A stretch of DNA of 64,000 nt from JBCCIM01 sp965263205 (lineage in GTDB: Bacteria > Bacteroidota > Rhodothermia > Rhodothermales > JAHQVL01). The DNA is taken from positions 372,001 through 436,000 of the forward strand of contig CBDHHF010000035.1 in NCBI GenBank assembly GCA_965263205.1, in the 5' to 3' direction. A program made the position numbers and the translations under genes. The notes under the pieces were generated by a model, which saw only the letters and a program-made list of their open reading frames with translations, did not search any database and was not told the origin of the DNA. Below, piece after piece: positions 45,230 through 53,439 of this stretch (within the stretch, counting starts at the first letter, position 1; every line of letters starts with the position of its first letter).

Positions 45230-45646
45230 CTAAGCTGCACACGCCACCGCCTCTACCTCTACCAACCAATCAGGCGACACAAGGCCGGCTACAAACACGG
45301 TTGTAATCGCCGGTCGCACGCCATCAAGCATCGCTTTTCTGACGGCGACCAGTCCGTCCATGTCTTCACGTCGTACCAGGAAGAAGGACATTTTCACAAT
45401 ATCGGTAAGCTCCATGTCGGCAGCCTTGAGCACCGAAGCCAAATTTTCGATAGCCTGCCGGCACTGGCCTTCAAAATCTTCAGCCAAATGGCCTTCCGGT
45501 GAAACGCCAACCTGGCCGGATACATGTAAGATCCTGCTGCCGGCCGGCGTCTCCACGCCATGTGCATAGATACCATGATACGGGGCATTCACAGGATACG
45601 GATCGTGTCGTTTGGATATAGGCATGTACTCAATCAGGTCATTCAA
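45230..45646 (-). CDS. RidA family protein
   Basis: A 138-residue member of the RidA/YER057c/UK114 family, trimeric proteins that hydrolyse reactive enamine or imine intermediates. Visible motifs are GSRILHVSGQVGVSPEG and CRQAIENLASVLKAAD, VKMSFFLV, and RPAITTVFVAGLV-P-WLVEVEA. The Arg of RPAITTVFV, which is needed for deaminase activity in the RidA subgroup, is present, although the C-terminal Glu context is EVEAVA. A start at 45625 (MPISKRHD) is equally possible. It is a single gene. Confidence 0.9.
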   Translation of the reverse strand: MNDLIEYMPISKRHDPYPVNAPYHGIYAHGVETPAGSRILHVSGQVGVSPEGHLAEDFEGQCRQAIENLASVLKAADMELTDIVKMSFFLVRREDMDGLVAVRKAMLDGVRPAITTVFVAGLVSPDWLVEVEAVACAA

Positions 45647-45732
45647 ATTGAAAAGAAAAAACAGCTACCCTTACCTGCGTAATTTCCCCCTACAACAAGC
45701 AACCTCACTCCCAACTTTTCACACCTAACTCT

Positions 45733-46677
45733 TCATCTCTCACCCTCATATTCAAACAGCGTGTCAACCTGCCCCGAAACGGCAACCTTTCTTATCCGAG
45801 GCGATAATGGTGTCTGCACCCAAAATTTCCACCAGGGTTGTCCTCCTACTGTCGATTCCAGGACATAGACTTCACCATTGTACAGATCAATGCCATGCGG
45901 CGTCCACGAGCCTTCAGCTTCAAGGAAAGCCGAGACTTCGCCCGCAGGATCCACTTTTAGTACTTCCCTGTTTCCGAAATAAGCCAGATACGCGGTTCCA
46001 TCTGCCGCAACAGCCATGTCAAAAATGATGTTGGCCCCTGAAAAAGGTAACCGTGGAGGGGCTGCGGCTTTCAGATTGGCAGCCCGCACTTCAACAGTGC
46101 CTGTTTGTAGATCTACAGCATAGAGCGTACCGCGCGACAAGACATAAAGCCGGCTATCTTCCCCCACCGTCAGCACCTCAATCCGTTCAAACGTTTTATC
46201 AACGGCAAGCGGGGTAACAGTACCTTCTGGCGAACGGACATATAGCGCATTTTCTACAGCGTAAATCACGCGCCCTGCGTCATCAACTGCAAATGTTTGC
46301 ACGTGAAATGCTGTATCGTCGCGGGTAGGACCAACCACAAGCTCCCACGTGCCAGCAGCCATCTGCCAGAGGCTGGCTACAAATGCCCCTGTTGATCCAT
46401 AACGTTCTCCAGCATAGAGCGCCCTGTTTGGGCTTCGCGCCAACACGATATCACTTGGTGAACGCTCAGAAGTCAACGATGCAGCTACGTCGTTATCACG
46501 CAACCGCCAAACACAGGCGTAGTGATTATCGCTAGAAAATGGGCATACAAACGTGAAGTACACGGTGCCGTCTTTATCGATGACAAGCCCGCCCCAGGGA
46601 TGGGCAGCAACATCTGGTAATACAATAGCAGACACCAGGAAGCCGGCGAGGAGTACCGATCGTATGCGCTTAATCAT
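45733..46677 (-). CDS. exported beta-propeller-like protein
   Basis: A 314-residue protein with a signal peptide (about 1-25, LAGFLVSAIVLPDVAA). Repeated four-stranded units (GGLVIDKDGTVYFTFV, FAVDDAGRVIYAVENALYV, LTVGEDSRLYVLSRGTLYAVD, MAVAADGTAYLAYFGNREVLKVD, IDLYNGEVYVLES) suggest a six-bladed NHL/SMP-30-type propeller. No catalytic metal site is obvious. It begins inside the end of a lipoprotein gene (8-base overlap) on the same strand, so the two are co-translated. Confidence 0.8.
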   Translation of the reverse strand: MIKRIRSVLLAGFLVSAIVLPDVAAHPWGGLVIDKDGTVYFTFVCPFSSDNHYACVWRLRDNDVAASLTSERSPSDIVLARSPNRALYAGERYGSTGAFVASLWQMAAGTWELVVGPTRDDTAFHVQTFAVDDAGRVIYAVENALYVRSPEGTVTPLAVDKTFERIEVLTVGEDSRLYVLSRGTLYAVDLQTGTVEVRAANLKAAAPPRLPFSGANIIFDMAVAADGTAYLAYFGNREVLKVDPAGEVSAFLEAEGSWTPHGIDLYNGEVYVLESTVGGQPWWKFWVQTPLSPRIRKVAVSGQVDTLFEYEGER

Positions 46678-47122
46678 CAGCCTTCGCGGGTTTCATACGT
46701 GAAAAGGGGAAGCCATTACATCCGGTGCGGGGCGTATCTTTTTGCGCGATGTTTACCGCAGCTGCAGCAGCTTCTGTGGGTGCATTGTATGCGGTCAAGC
46801 AGTAGGCCCAGGTATAAGGTGGCATACCTTCGAGCCGTATCCAGTCGATGCGCGTCCATAACCCACCATCGCTTACGTTGCCCTCGTCGTTTTGTGCAAC
46901 CAGGTAGCCGGCTTCAGGATACCAGGCCACGATACGATACTTGTTATCGGGATGCTGCGTCCACATTACATCAGAGATGGTATACGCCACACCGTAATCA
47001 TCGGTAAACGTGCCCGTTAATCCATCTGGCGCCTGCGCTGCCGGCTTGCTCGATGCACAGCCGGCTAAGAAAAGCAACATGCCGACCAACTGCACGGTCC
47101 TTACCCATTGATCGTTCGACAT
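46670..47122 (-). CDS. lipoprotein of unknown function
   Basis: A 150-residue lipoprotein. The start at 47122 (MSNDQW) places the lipobox LAGC at a normal distance; an upstream in-frame Met would add ten residues. The mature part has GTFTDDYGVAYTISDVMWTQ and YLVAQNDEGN, a small beta-barrel-like pattern, and two further cysteines (YCLTAYN, TGCNGF). No family is recognised. Its end overlaps the start of the propeller gene by 8 bases, so the two products may work together at the envelope. Confidence 0.75.
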   Translation of the reverse strand: MSNDQWVRTVQLVGMLLFLAGCASSKPAAQAPDGLTGTFTDDYGVAYTISDVMWTQHPDNKYRIVAWYPEAGYLVAQNDEGNVSDGGLWTRIDWIRLEGMPPYTWAYCLTAYNAPTEAAAAAVNIAQKDTPRTGCNGFPFSRMKPAKADD

Positions 47123-47279
47123 AGCCTGTATTTTTTTGAAAGACTTGGGCACAAAAACGAAAACACGAGACTCGAAAATACGGAATCGCGTTCAATTGGA
47201 TTCGCGCTCAGAAAATACGTATTGTAGAGACACGCATCATCTCTTTGCCGCGCTGGCATACGTTTTCCTTTGATCTATC

Positions 47280-48443
47280 ATGAACATACCTAATACATCG
47301 CGTTATTGGGCGTGGCTTGTTGCGTGCTTTACCCTCATGGCCGTCCTAACCTCGCTTGTGTGGATATACGCCACGGGCGGCTCCTTGAATGCGCAGAGCA
47401 TCACGCGCACGCTGATTCCTGAGATACTGTTTTGGAATGTGTGGGTCTTGACTGCGCCCATGATTTTCTGGTTCTCGAGCCGTTTTTCCTATTCTGTTTC
47501 GCCCTTTTCCTGGAAATGGATCATTCACCTCCCCCTGGCGCTGTTATCGACCACCATTAACTTTGCCATTTACATGGGCCTCTTTAGCATCCATTTCCTG
47601 ATAAGTGATGCGTTAGGGTATCCGCTGAGAGAAAACCTGCAAACGGAAATTGGCATTCGCGTACACGGCATTTACAGCATTGCTCTACCCCTGGGCAGCA
47701 TCATCTATGGGCTGCTGGTTGTCCTTTCGCAAGTCCAAACCTATTACCAGCGCCTGCGAAGAGAAAAAGACCACTCGCATGCGCTCGAAAATCAGCTTGT
47801 GCAGGCACGTCGCGAAGCGCTCCAGATGCAACTGCATCCACACTTTCTCTACAACTCACTCAACACCATTTCTGCCACACTCCAAACCGACAGGCAGGCA
47901 GCAGACAGCATGCTCTCCAAACTGGGTGACTTTCTCCGCAATACACTTGATCACGCAGAAAAAACCGTTGTTACGCTAGCGGAAGAGATCGATTTTTCAG
48001 AACAGTACCTGCAAATAGAACAACACAGGTTCGAGGACCGGTTGCACATCGATATCGACATTGCTTCTGATGTAATGCAGGCGCGCGTGCCCTACCTGAT
48101 TCTGCAGCCGCTGGTGGAGAATGCCGTGCGGCACGGCGTGGGCCGGCACATTGGGAAAGGGCGTATTGCCCTTTCGGCAACGCAGGAAGCCGGCCAACTG
48201 ATCCTCACGGTATTCAACTCGGGGCCGGCTTTGGAATATGAGCTTACACATCAGGTAAATGGCTCAACAAACGGTGCAGATAAAGAAGCCGGCATTGGTC
48301 TGCAAAACACAAAAGACCGGCTCGCACTTTATTACGGCGACGCGGCCACGTTTCATCTCGAAAATGTACTCGAAGGCGGCGTGTGTGCCCGCATTCAACT
48401 CCCCCTTTCATTTACCGAAGCTGAAGCAATTCAGGCGGCGTGA
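47280..48443 (+). CDS. LytS/YehU-type sensor histidine kinase
   Basis: A 387-residue membrane kinase of the His_kinase (PF06580) type. Four hydrophobic helices fill residues about 11-150. The phospho-acceptor region is LQMQLHPHFLYNSLNT, with His188 in PHF. The ATPase part shows LILQPLVENAVRHGVG and GIGLQNTKDRLALYYG. It forms a two-component pair with the LytTR regulator that starts 5 bases behind its stop. The signal it senses is unknown. Confidence 0.95.
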   Translation: MNIPNTSRYWAWLVACFTLMAVLTSLVWIYATGGSLNAQSITRTLIPEILFWNVWVLTAPMIFWFSSRFSYSVSPFSWKWIIHLPLALLSTTINFAIYMGLFSIHFLISDALGYPLRENLQTEIGIRVHGIYSIALPLGSIIYGLLVVLSQVQTYYQRLRREKDHSHALENQLVQARREALQMQLHPHFLYNSLNTISATLQTDRQAADSMLSKLGDFLRNTLDHAEKTVVTLAEEIDFSEQYLQIEQHRFEDRLHIDIDIASDVMQARVPYLILQPLVENAVRHGVGRHIGKGRIALSATQEAGQLILTVFNSGPALEYELTHQVNGSTNGADKEAGIGLQNTKDRLALYYGDAATFHLENVLEGGVCARIQLPLSFTEAEAIQAA

Positions 48444-48447
48444 ACCG

Positions 48448-49227
48448 ATGACAGAAAAAACAATCCGCGTTATTGTTGTTGATGACGAACCGCCGGCGCG
48501 ACGTAAACTCACCGCCTGGCTTTCAGAAGATCCGGTGGTCGTCGTTGTAGCTGAATGCGCCAACGGTATCGAAGCCCTGGAAACACTGCAATCGCAACAG
48601 GTCGATGTCATGTTTCTCGATATCCAGATGCCGCAACTCAGCGGGTTTGATGTTGTTGCTAAATTACCAGAAAAACAGCGGCCACTTATCGTGTTTTCCA
48701 CCGCATACGACCAGTATGCCGTAGATGCCTTTAAGCTGCACGCCATCGACTACCTGCTCAAGCCTTACGATCATCCGCGTTTTATGGACACGCTCGCCCG
48801 GGTTAAATCCAGCATGGCTACGCTCGATGTTCAGGCTATGCAAATGCAGCTCTCCCAATTACTCACCACACTGCACGAGCCAGCTGCGACGTATTTGCGC
48901 CATTTTACCGTGAAGCGACAAGATGCTGTCCAGCTGGTCAAAGTAGAAGACGTCGATTGGATTGCTGCGGACGGCAATTACGTAGTGCTCCACGCCGGCA
49001 AAACGCAGCATCTGATCCGTGACAACATCGGCAAAGTGGCCAGCCGGCTCGATCCTGCACAGTTCCCCCGTATCCACCGTTCTGCGATTGTAAACCTCGA
49101 CCGTATCAAGGCTTTCTACCCTACCTCACATGGCGACTACACCGTAGTGCTCCAAAACGGTACCGAACTCCCCATGAGCCGTACCTACAAAAACAGGCTG
49201 CGCGATACCCATCAACTTGGCCTCTAA
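48448..49227 (+). CDS. LytTR-family response regulator
   Basis: A 259-residue regulator. The start at 48448 (MTEKTIRV) is chosen because it follows the kinase stop by 4 bases; a longer in-frame opening would overlap the kinase gene. The receiver domain has VDDEPPARRKL, phospho-acceptor Asp58 (MFLDIQMP) and a lysine in LLKPYDH. The LytTR DNA-binding domain occupies about 150-259 (WIAADGNYVVLH, FPRIHRSAIVNLDRI, LPMSRTYKNRL). It should regulate genes controlled by the upstream kinase. The targets are not evident. Confidence 0.95.
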   Translation: MTEKTIRVIVVDDEPPARRKLTAWLSEDPVVVVVAECANGIEALETLQSQQVDVMFLDIQMPQLSGFDVVAKLPEKQRPLIVFSTAYDQYAVDAFKLHAIDYLLKPYDHPRFMDTLARVKSSMATLDVQAMQMQLSQLLTTLHEPAATYLRHFTVKRQDAVQLVKVEDVDWIAADGNYVVLHAGKTQHLIRDNIGKVASRLDPAQFPRIHRSAIVNLDRIKAFYPTSHGDYTVVLQNGTELPMSRTYKNRLRDTHQLGL

Positions 49228-49235
49228 GGCAAACC

Positions 49236-49310
49236 AAACTAATCCTGCGGATTCATTTTGGTTTGGGTTGAAAGTTACAGGTTAAGGTTGAAAGTATTTT
49301 TCCCTGGGAC
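49236..49310 (+). repeat. 3'-end repeat relative behind the LytTR gene
   Basis: AAACTAATCCTGCGGATTC with a GGTTTGGGTTGAAAG and CAGGTTAAGGTTGAAAG tail follows 8 bases after the regulator stop. The order of a CCTG-rich stem and a GGTTGAA-rich tail is the same as in the copies at 36459 and 51541, but the sequence is more diverged and the 49-base core is absent. Confidence 0.5.
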
Positions 49311-49460
49311 ATTAATCGGTCTGCAGTTTATCACGGGCTACTGCCAGTTGTACCAGCATAGGGCGGCTTGTACCATAATGCCATTTTCGAATGCCTGGTA
49401 GGGGTAGGTTGATAACGTTTTTGGCGCCCCGGGTGCCTCCACTTAAACGTTATCAGGATC

Positions 49461-50624
49461 ATGTGCACGAGATATTTACTGCTACTATTCACCCTTTGCC
49501 TCGTTACCCCTACTACACAAGCCCAACAGGTTAGCTCGCTCGACCTCTCTGTTCAGCGCGACATCGATGGCTTGTATGTCGACAGCAGCGGCACCCTGTA
49601 TGCCGCCGGCACCTTTAGCGGTTTCTCTGTCTTTAAAATTGAAGCCAACGGCGATGTATCAAATGCCGCCAATGGCCTCAGCGGCCCGATCCACATGACA
49701 CGGTCTACAGACGGCAACCTCTACATCACCAACTTTAACTCCGGTTCGGTGAGCCAGGTTAACCAGGAAGGCAGGGTGAGCACGTTTGCCTCCGTGAAAG
49801 CCGGCCCCAGTGGCATTGTGTCAGATGCGGAGGGCAACCTGTATGTCTCGCACTACGGCACGGGCAATGGCACGGGCAACAGCGTGTCCAAAATTACGCC
49901 CGACGGTACCGTGACCGACTTCGCCATCGGAGGCACGCTGCGTGCTCCCGTAGGTACTGCGATAGACAAAGCGGGTAACCTGTACGTTGCAAACCTGTTC
50001 GACGGTCGGATTACCAAAATTACGCCGGATGGTACAGCATCGCTATTCAGTGAAGTGGCTGTGGCGCAACCGTTTTCTATCGGACACCTCGTGTGGGCTA
50101 AAGACAGGCTTTATGGTACCCACGTTGGGCAATCACGCATCTACAGTTTCGATTCCACTGGTACAGCTTCAGTGATTGCCGGCACAGGGGCTGAAGGCCT
50201 CAATGATGGCCCAGCGAGTAATGCGACCTTCACCTCACCAAACGGTATCGCGGCGTCACCTGGTGGAGATACCCTATACGTCGCGCAGGGCCTCGGTGCT
50301 ACCGCGAAAATTCGCCTGGTTTTGCTCTCAACGGCCACCAGCGTTGAAGATGAAGTGAGCAAAGACACGGGTGACCTGCTACAAAACTACCCCAACCCAT
50401 TCCAGCGGAGTACACGGATCCAGTACACGCTGGATACGCCGGCACACGTGCGCTTGAGCATTTACGATCTGCTGGGGCGAGAAATCAAGATACTGGTTGA
50501 TAGCCAAAAGGCTGCCGGCACCCATGAAATTGCCTGGCATGCCGAAAACCGGGCAAAAGGCCTTTACTTTTATCGCATGGAAGCCGCTGGAAAAACCTAC
50601 GTGCGATCCATGATCCTGCAGTAG
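49461..50624 (+). CDS. secreted NHL-propeller protein with type IX sorting-like domain
   Basis: A 387-residue secreted protein with a signal peptide (about 1-21, ending TQA). Five or six NHL-like blades follow (IDGLYVDSSGTLYAAG, GNLYITNFNSGSVSQVN, GIVSDAEGNLYVSHYG, TAIDKAGNLYVANLFDGRITKI, IAASPGGDTLYVAQG). The last 80 residues start with LLQNYPNPFQRSTRIQYTL and continue VRLSIYDLLGREI, GLYFYRMEA, the typical C-terminal domain that directs proteins to the type IX secretion system in Bacteroidota. It probably acts at the cell surface. A terminator lies about 75 bases downstream. Confidence 0.9.
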   Translation: MCTRYLLLLFTLCLVTPTTQAQQVSSLDLSVQRDIDGLYVDSSGTLYAAGTFSGFSVFKIEANGDVSNAANGLSGPIHMTRSTDGNLYITNFNSGSVSQVNQEGRVSTFASVKAGPSGIVSDAEGNLYVSHYGTGNGTGNSVSKITPDGTVTDFAIGGTLRAPVGTAIDKAGNLYVANLFDGRITKITPDGTASLFSEVAVAQPFSIGHLVWAKDRLYGTHVGQSRIYSFDSTGTASVIAGTGAEGLNDGPASNATFTSPNGIAASPGGDTLYVAQGLGATAKIRLVLLSTATSVEDEVSKDTGDLLQNYPNPFQRSTRIQYTLDTPAHVRLSIYDLLGREIKILVDSQKAAGTHEIAWHAENRAKGLYFYRMEAAGKTYVRSMILQ

Positions 50625-50700
50625 TTCGAGATCCGCGGCAGCATCCATGGCTTTATGATGATGCGACCGGCCACCGCTGCTGCGGTTTGTGCAAGGATGG

Positions 50701-50728
50701 AAAAGGGGTCTCTTGAGACCCCTTTTCT
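50701..50728. terminator. bidirectional intrinsic terminator
   Basis: A perfect palindromic hairpin: AAAAGGGGTCTC (50701-50712), loop TTGA, GAGACCCCTTTT to about 50726. The A-run and T-run on either side make it usable on both strands, for the NHL gene and for the converging HIT gene. Confidence 0.85.
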
Positions 50729-50759
50729 TATATATTTAAGTTATATCGACGCGATCATC

Positions 50760-51161
50760 TCACTGAAGGCGCGCAATCATAGCGTCATATTGCGCGCGCA
50801 TTTCAGGGTACGTTTTCCACCGTACGTTCTGCCCATCCCCTGCAAATCGAGGAACCACGTGTACGTGCAAATGGAAGACATCCTGCTGCCCGGCTGCGCC
50901 GGCACTGTGGACCAGTTGCGCATGCGCCATATTTAGCTTGCTACTGTACAAATCCACAACTTCTTTAACCGTCGCCGCGACAGCTTGCCAAACGGATGGT
51001 TCAATGTCGAAGATGTTGACGTAATGCGCGCGCGGTATCACAAGCGTGTGATACGGATTCACGGGATTGATATCCAAAAATGCATACGCCTCTGCCGTTT
51101 CAAGCACCTTCCAGGAAGGTGCCTCACCGTCTGCGATCTGGCAAAAAATACAGGGTTTCAG
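50760..51161 (-). CDS. HIT-family hydrolase with a non-standard start
   Basis: A histidine-triad nucleotide hydrolase or transferase; the active-site motif HLHVHVVP is near the C-terminus. A GTG at 51107 would give only 115 residues and would omit the conserved N-terminal zinc cysteines. The same frame continues upstream and encodes CIFCQIADGEAPSWKV, exactly the HIT N-terminus. No ATG, GTG or TTG precedes CIFC in frame before a stop at 51189-51191. CTG at 51161 (giving LKPCIFC) is the only near-start, so either CTG is used or a base is wrong upstream. The T-run of a terminator ends only about 15 bases before this point. Confidence 0.8.
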   Translation of the reverse strand: MKPCIFCQIADGEAPSWKVLETAEAYAFLDINPVNPYHTLVIPRAHYVNIFDIEPSVWQAVAATVKEVVDLYSSKLNMAHAQLVHSAGAAGQQDVFHLHVHVVPRFAGDGQNVRWKTYPEMRAQYDAMIARLQ

Positions 51162-51176
51162 AGGTCGGCAGTGTAC

Positions 51177-51218
51177 AAAAAAACGAAGCTACGCAGGTAT
51201 ACTGCGATACCTGCGTAG
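51177..51218 (-). terminator. strong intrinsic terminator before the HIT gene
   Basis: A perfect 12-bp stem, CTACGCAGGTAT (51189-51200) with ATACCTGCGTAG (51207-51218), has a 6-base loop. On the minus strand it is followed by CTTCG and T7 (51177-51183). It should end transcription of the small Gly-rich gene and leaves almost no room for a HIT leader. Confidence 0.88.
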
Positions 51219-51257
51219 CCTAATGCTAAACCAAAGAACAAGATCTTATGGCGCTGA

Positions 51258-51440
51258 CTATTGCTGGTCCTCTGCAGCGCGCTCTTCTTCCATAGCGCTG
51301 TAGGCGCCGCCTAATGCTGTGCCGATTGCGATGCCTACCCCAATACCGACAGCAATACTGCCAAGGGCGACACCAATCGCAGCGCCAATTCCTGTACCAA
51401 GTGCAATACCTAAACCAATTGCCTGTTCGCCTGCTTTCAT
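51258..51440 (-). CDS. small glycine-zipper-like protein
   Basis: A 60-residue protein. A clear ribosome site, GAGGTCAACG, precedes the ATG. Most of the sequence is an alternating small/hydrophobic helix (IGLGIALGTGIGAAIGVALG, SIAVGIGVGIAIGTALGG) like glycine-zipper membrane segments, and it ends in an acidic tail (MEEERAAEDQQ). It could insert into membranes or form oligomers. The strong terminator 40 bases behind it and the good ribosome site argue that it is a real, independently expressed gene. No family is named. Confidence 0.7.
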   Translation of the reverse strand: MKAGEQAIGLGIALGTGIGAAIGVALGSIAVGIGVGIAIGTALGGAYSAMEEERAAEDQQ

Positions 51441-51540
51441 CGTTGACCTCGTTAAATGTCCTGAATATCAGGTGGGCTATACGCAAGGCATACACATTCG
51501 TTACGTTGCCGTATGCGTTATCGGCCTACGTACAAGCAAA

Positions 51541-51651
51541 TAAATATTGCGGGGGGACATAAATCTTGTGCTGTATAACAGAACGATAAAAGCCAAAACT
51601 TTCAACCTTTAACAGCACACAGACCAATCCTTCAGGATTTATTTGTTTGCA
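51541..51651 (-). repeat. dispersed 3'-end repeat, copy B
   Basis: On the minus strand the element runs TGCAAACAAATAAATCC, TGAAGGATTGGTCTGTG, CTGTTAAAGGTTGAAAG and then the 49-base core (51551-51599), which differs from the copy at 36522-36570 at one position. Its first bases encode the last residues and stop of the esterase gene, so the repeat overlaps the coding end. Confidence 0.9.
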
Positions 51652-53366
51652 ATTAGATACGCGGCCACTTCCTGCACAAACTCAATATAGTTCAGGTCTT
51701 CACCAGGTCTATCAGGGCTCTCCCCGATCCAGCAATGCGGTTTGCGCCGGCCGTAGGTCACGCGCGCGTCAGCACGTGGATTGGAGGCTTCGTTCAAGAA
51801 TTCTTCCATCAGGTAAACCGCGTTATCCAGGTAATACGAATCCATATCCCCTGTTGCAATGTGGAGTTTACCCACCAGCTTCGGTCCTAACGTCTCCCAA
51901 CGCGAGCGCAGTTGCTCGTGCAGGTCGTAGTTTTCTTTCCAGTAGGCGGCCGTTTCTTTGTCGATAGCGCCCGTCTCTGCATCCCAGATGGGCTGCGGGT
52001 AGCCGTTTTCGCCAACCGGACCGTACACAGCTTCCCAGATGGCCCACTGCCCTCCAGAACGACTGTTCGAACCCGTTGCCAGCTCCATGTAGTTTTCCTG
52101 CCGGACGGTTGAGCGGATATTACCGTCAAAGCTGCGCGCATTGGGACGCTCTACCTGATGCCACTCGTTGTTTGTGTAGTACGCATTGTCATCTTCGTAT
52201 ACGTTGATGATTTGATGGTAATTAAAATCAACAGCATCGGGGCACCATCCCCAGGCTCCACCAAAGTCATCCGGGTAGTAGATCTGCATGGCAAGGGCTT
52301 CCCATCCCCCCGTAGAGCCGCCGGCCAACAGGCGGGCATCACCTTCCGGAATCATCCGAAAACGCGATTCCAGGGCAGGGATCAGCTCTTCCATAATCGC
52401 ATCACCGTATGGACCCAGGTTGGCAGAGTTCACGGAATACGATGTGTCGTAATACGGATTTGCATCACGGATCGACACAACGATCAGGTCGGGCGCTGCG
52501 TTCGACATCCAGTAGTCAGCAAAGCCGGCGCTACGCCCTCTGCCGGCATTGCCTGCGACAAAACTAAACGGCGCTCTACTACCCGGAAAATGCCCCTGCA
52601 TGTAGAGCACAGGGTATTGTTTGTTCGGATGTTTGTCGTAGTCGGCCGGCAGCAAGACGTTGGCTCCGATATACATCGGTTGGCCCCAGAATGCGGAGAG
52701 CTTCTCGCTTTTGATTTTGACGTACTTCACGAGGTCCGTGTCTTCAGGATTGCCTTGCTGCAAGACCTCTCCCTCCTCTAAAGGACGTTCGGGTTGAATT
52801 ACCGTATCAATCGTGAGCGCCAAAGTCGATGCCTGCGCAGGATCTACGGCAAGCTGCGTAACAGCGCTGTGGGCATTACCGGGTGCGCGCCACTGGTTCT
52901 GGCCAGCGCCCGAATTCAGGTGCATCGACACGGTGTGGCCATCCGAACGTTCGAACGTTGTGTACACGCTGAGCAAGGCCTGCACATGATAGGTATCAGG
53001 TGGCAAACTGCTGAAGTCTTCAAACGGAAATCCACGGAAGCCAGCTTCGCCAGGTTTGATGATCACTGTACTACCTGCCGTCAGGTTCTCCACATCTACA
53101 CCCCAAAACGGCACGCCACTTACCCCTACTTGCCGCCTTGGCTCGCGCTCATCATCGCGGGATACGATGACAAACAATCTGCCATGAACCGGGGTTTGCA
53201 GCCCCAAAGCTGCAATGCCGTCGATTGCTTGCTCAGTGAGGGTCACTTCAAACTGCAATCCGTCACGTTCTGGTGACGCTGTGCAACCGGGCAACAATAA
53301 AATCAGACACAAAAAGAACCAGCAGGTACCTTTGGCAGCAGGACTAAACAGAGAAATCCGGGACAT
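51639..53366 (-). CDS. esterase-type lipoprotein, alpha/beta hydrolase
   Basis: A 575-residue exported protein; the start at 53366 (MSRISLFSP) puts the lipobox LLLPGC at about residues 26-31. Residues about 35-200 are a beta-rich N-terminal domain. The C-terminal part is an Esterase (PF00756)-like alpha/beta hydrolase: YPVLYMQGHFPGS, nucleophile Ser in AGGSTGGWEAL, and a late His in RRKPHCWIGE. The substrate could be an acylated sugar or a polyester; this is inference. The last codons and stop are formed by a dispersed repeat (copy B). It is read after the fructosamine kinase gene with a 73-base gap. Confidence 0.85.
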   Translation of the reverse strand: MSRISLFSPAAKGTCWFFLCLILLLPGCTASPERDGLQFEVTLTEQAIDGIAALGLQTPVHGRLFVIVSRDDEREPRRQVGVSGVPFWGVDVENLTAGSTVIIKPGEAGFRGFPFEDFSSLPPDTYHVQALLSVYTTFERSDGHTVSMHLNSGAGQNQWRAPGNAHSAVTQLAVDPAQASTLALTIDTVIQPERPLEEGEVLQQGNPEDTDLVKYVKIKSEKLSAFWGQPMYIGANVLLPADYDKHPNKQYPVLYMQGHFPGSRAPFSFVAGNAGRGRSAGFADYWMSNAAPDLIVVSIRDANPYYDTSYSVNSANLGPYGDAIMEELIPALESRFRMIPEGDARLLAGGSTGGWEALAMQIYYPDDFGGAWGWCPDAVDFNYHQIINVYEDDNAYYTNNEWHQVERPNARSFDGNIRSTVRQENYMELATGSNSRSGGQWAIWEAVYGPVGENGYPQPIWDAETGAIDKETAAYWKENYDLHEQLRSRWETLGPKLVGKLHIATGDMDSYYLDNAVYLMEEFLNEASNPRADARVTYGRRKPHCWIGESPDRPGEDLNYIEFVQEVAAYLIANK

Positions 53367-53439
53367 GAATCTGCTAACAATGAATGGGGACAATGTGACT
53401 GCAAGGTACAACTTGCCCACTACTCATGCATCTGGCTAC

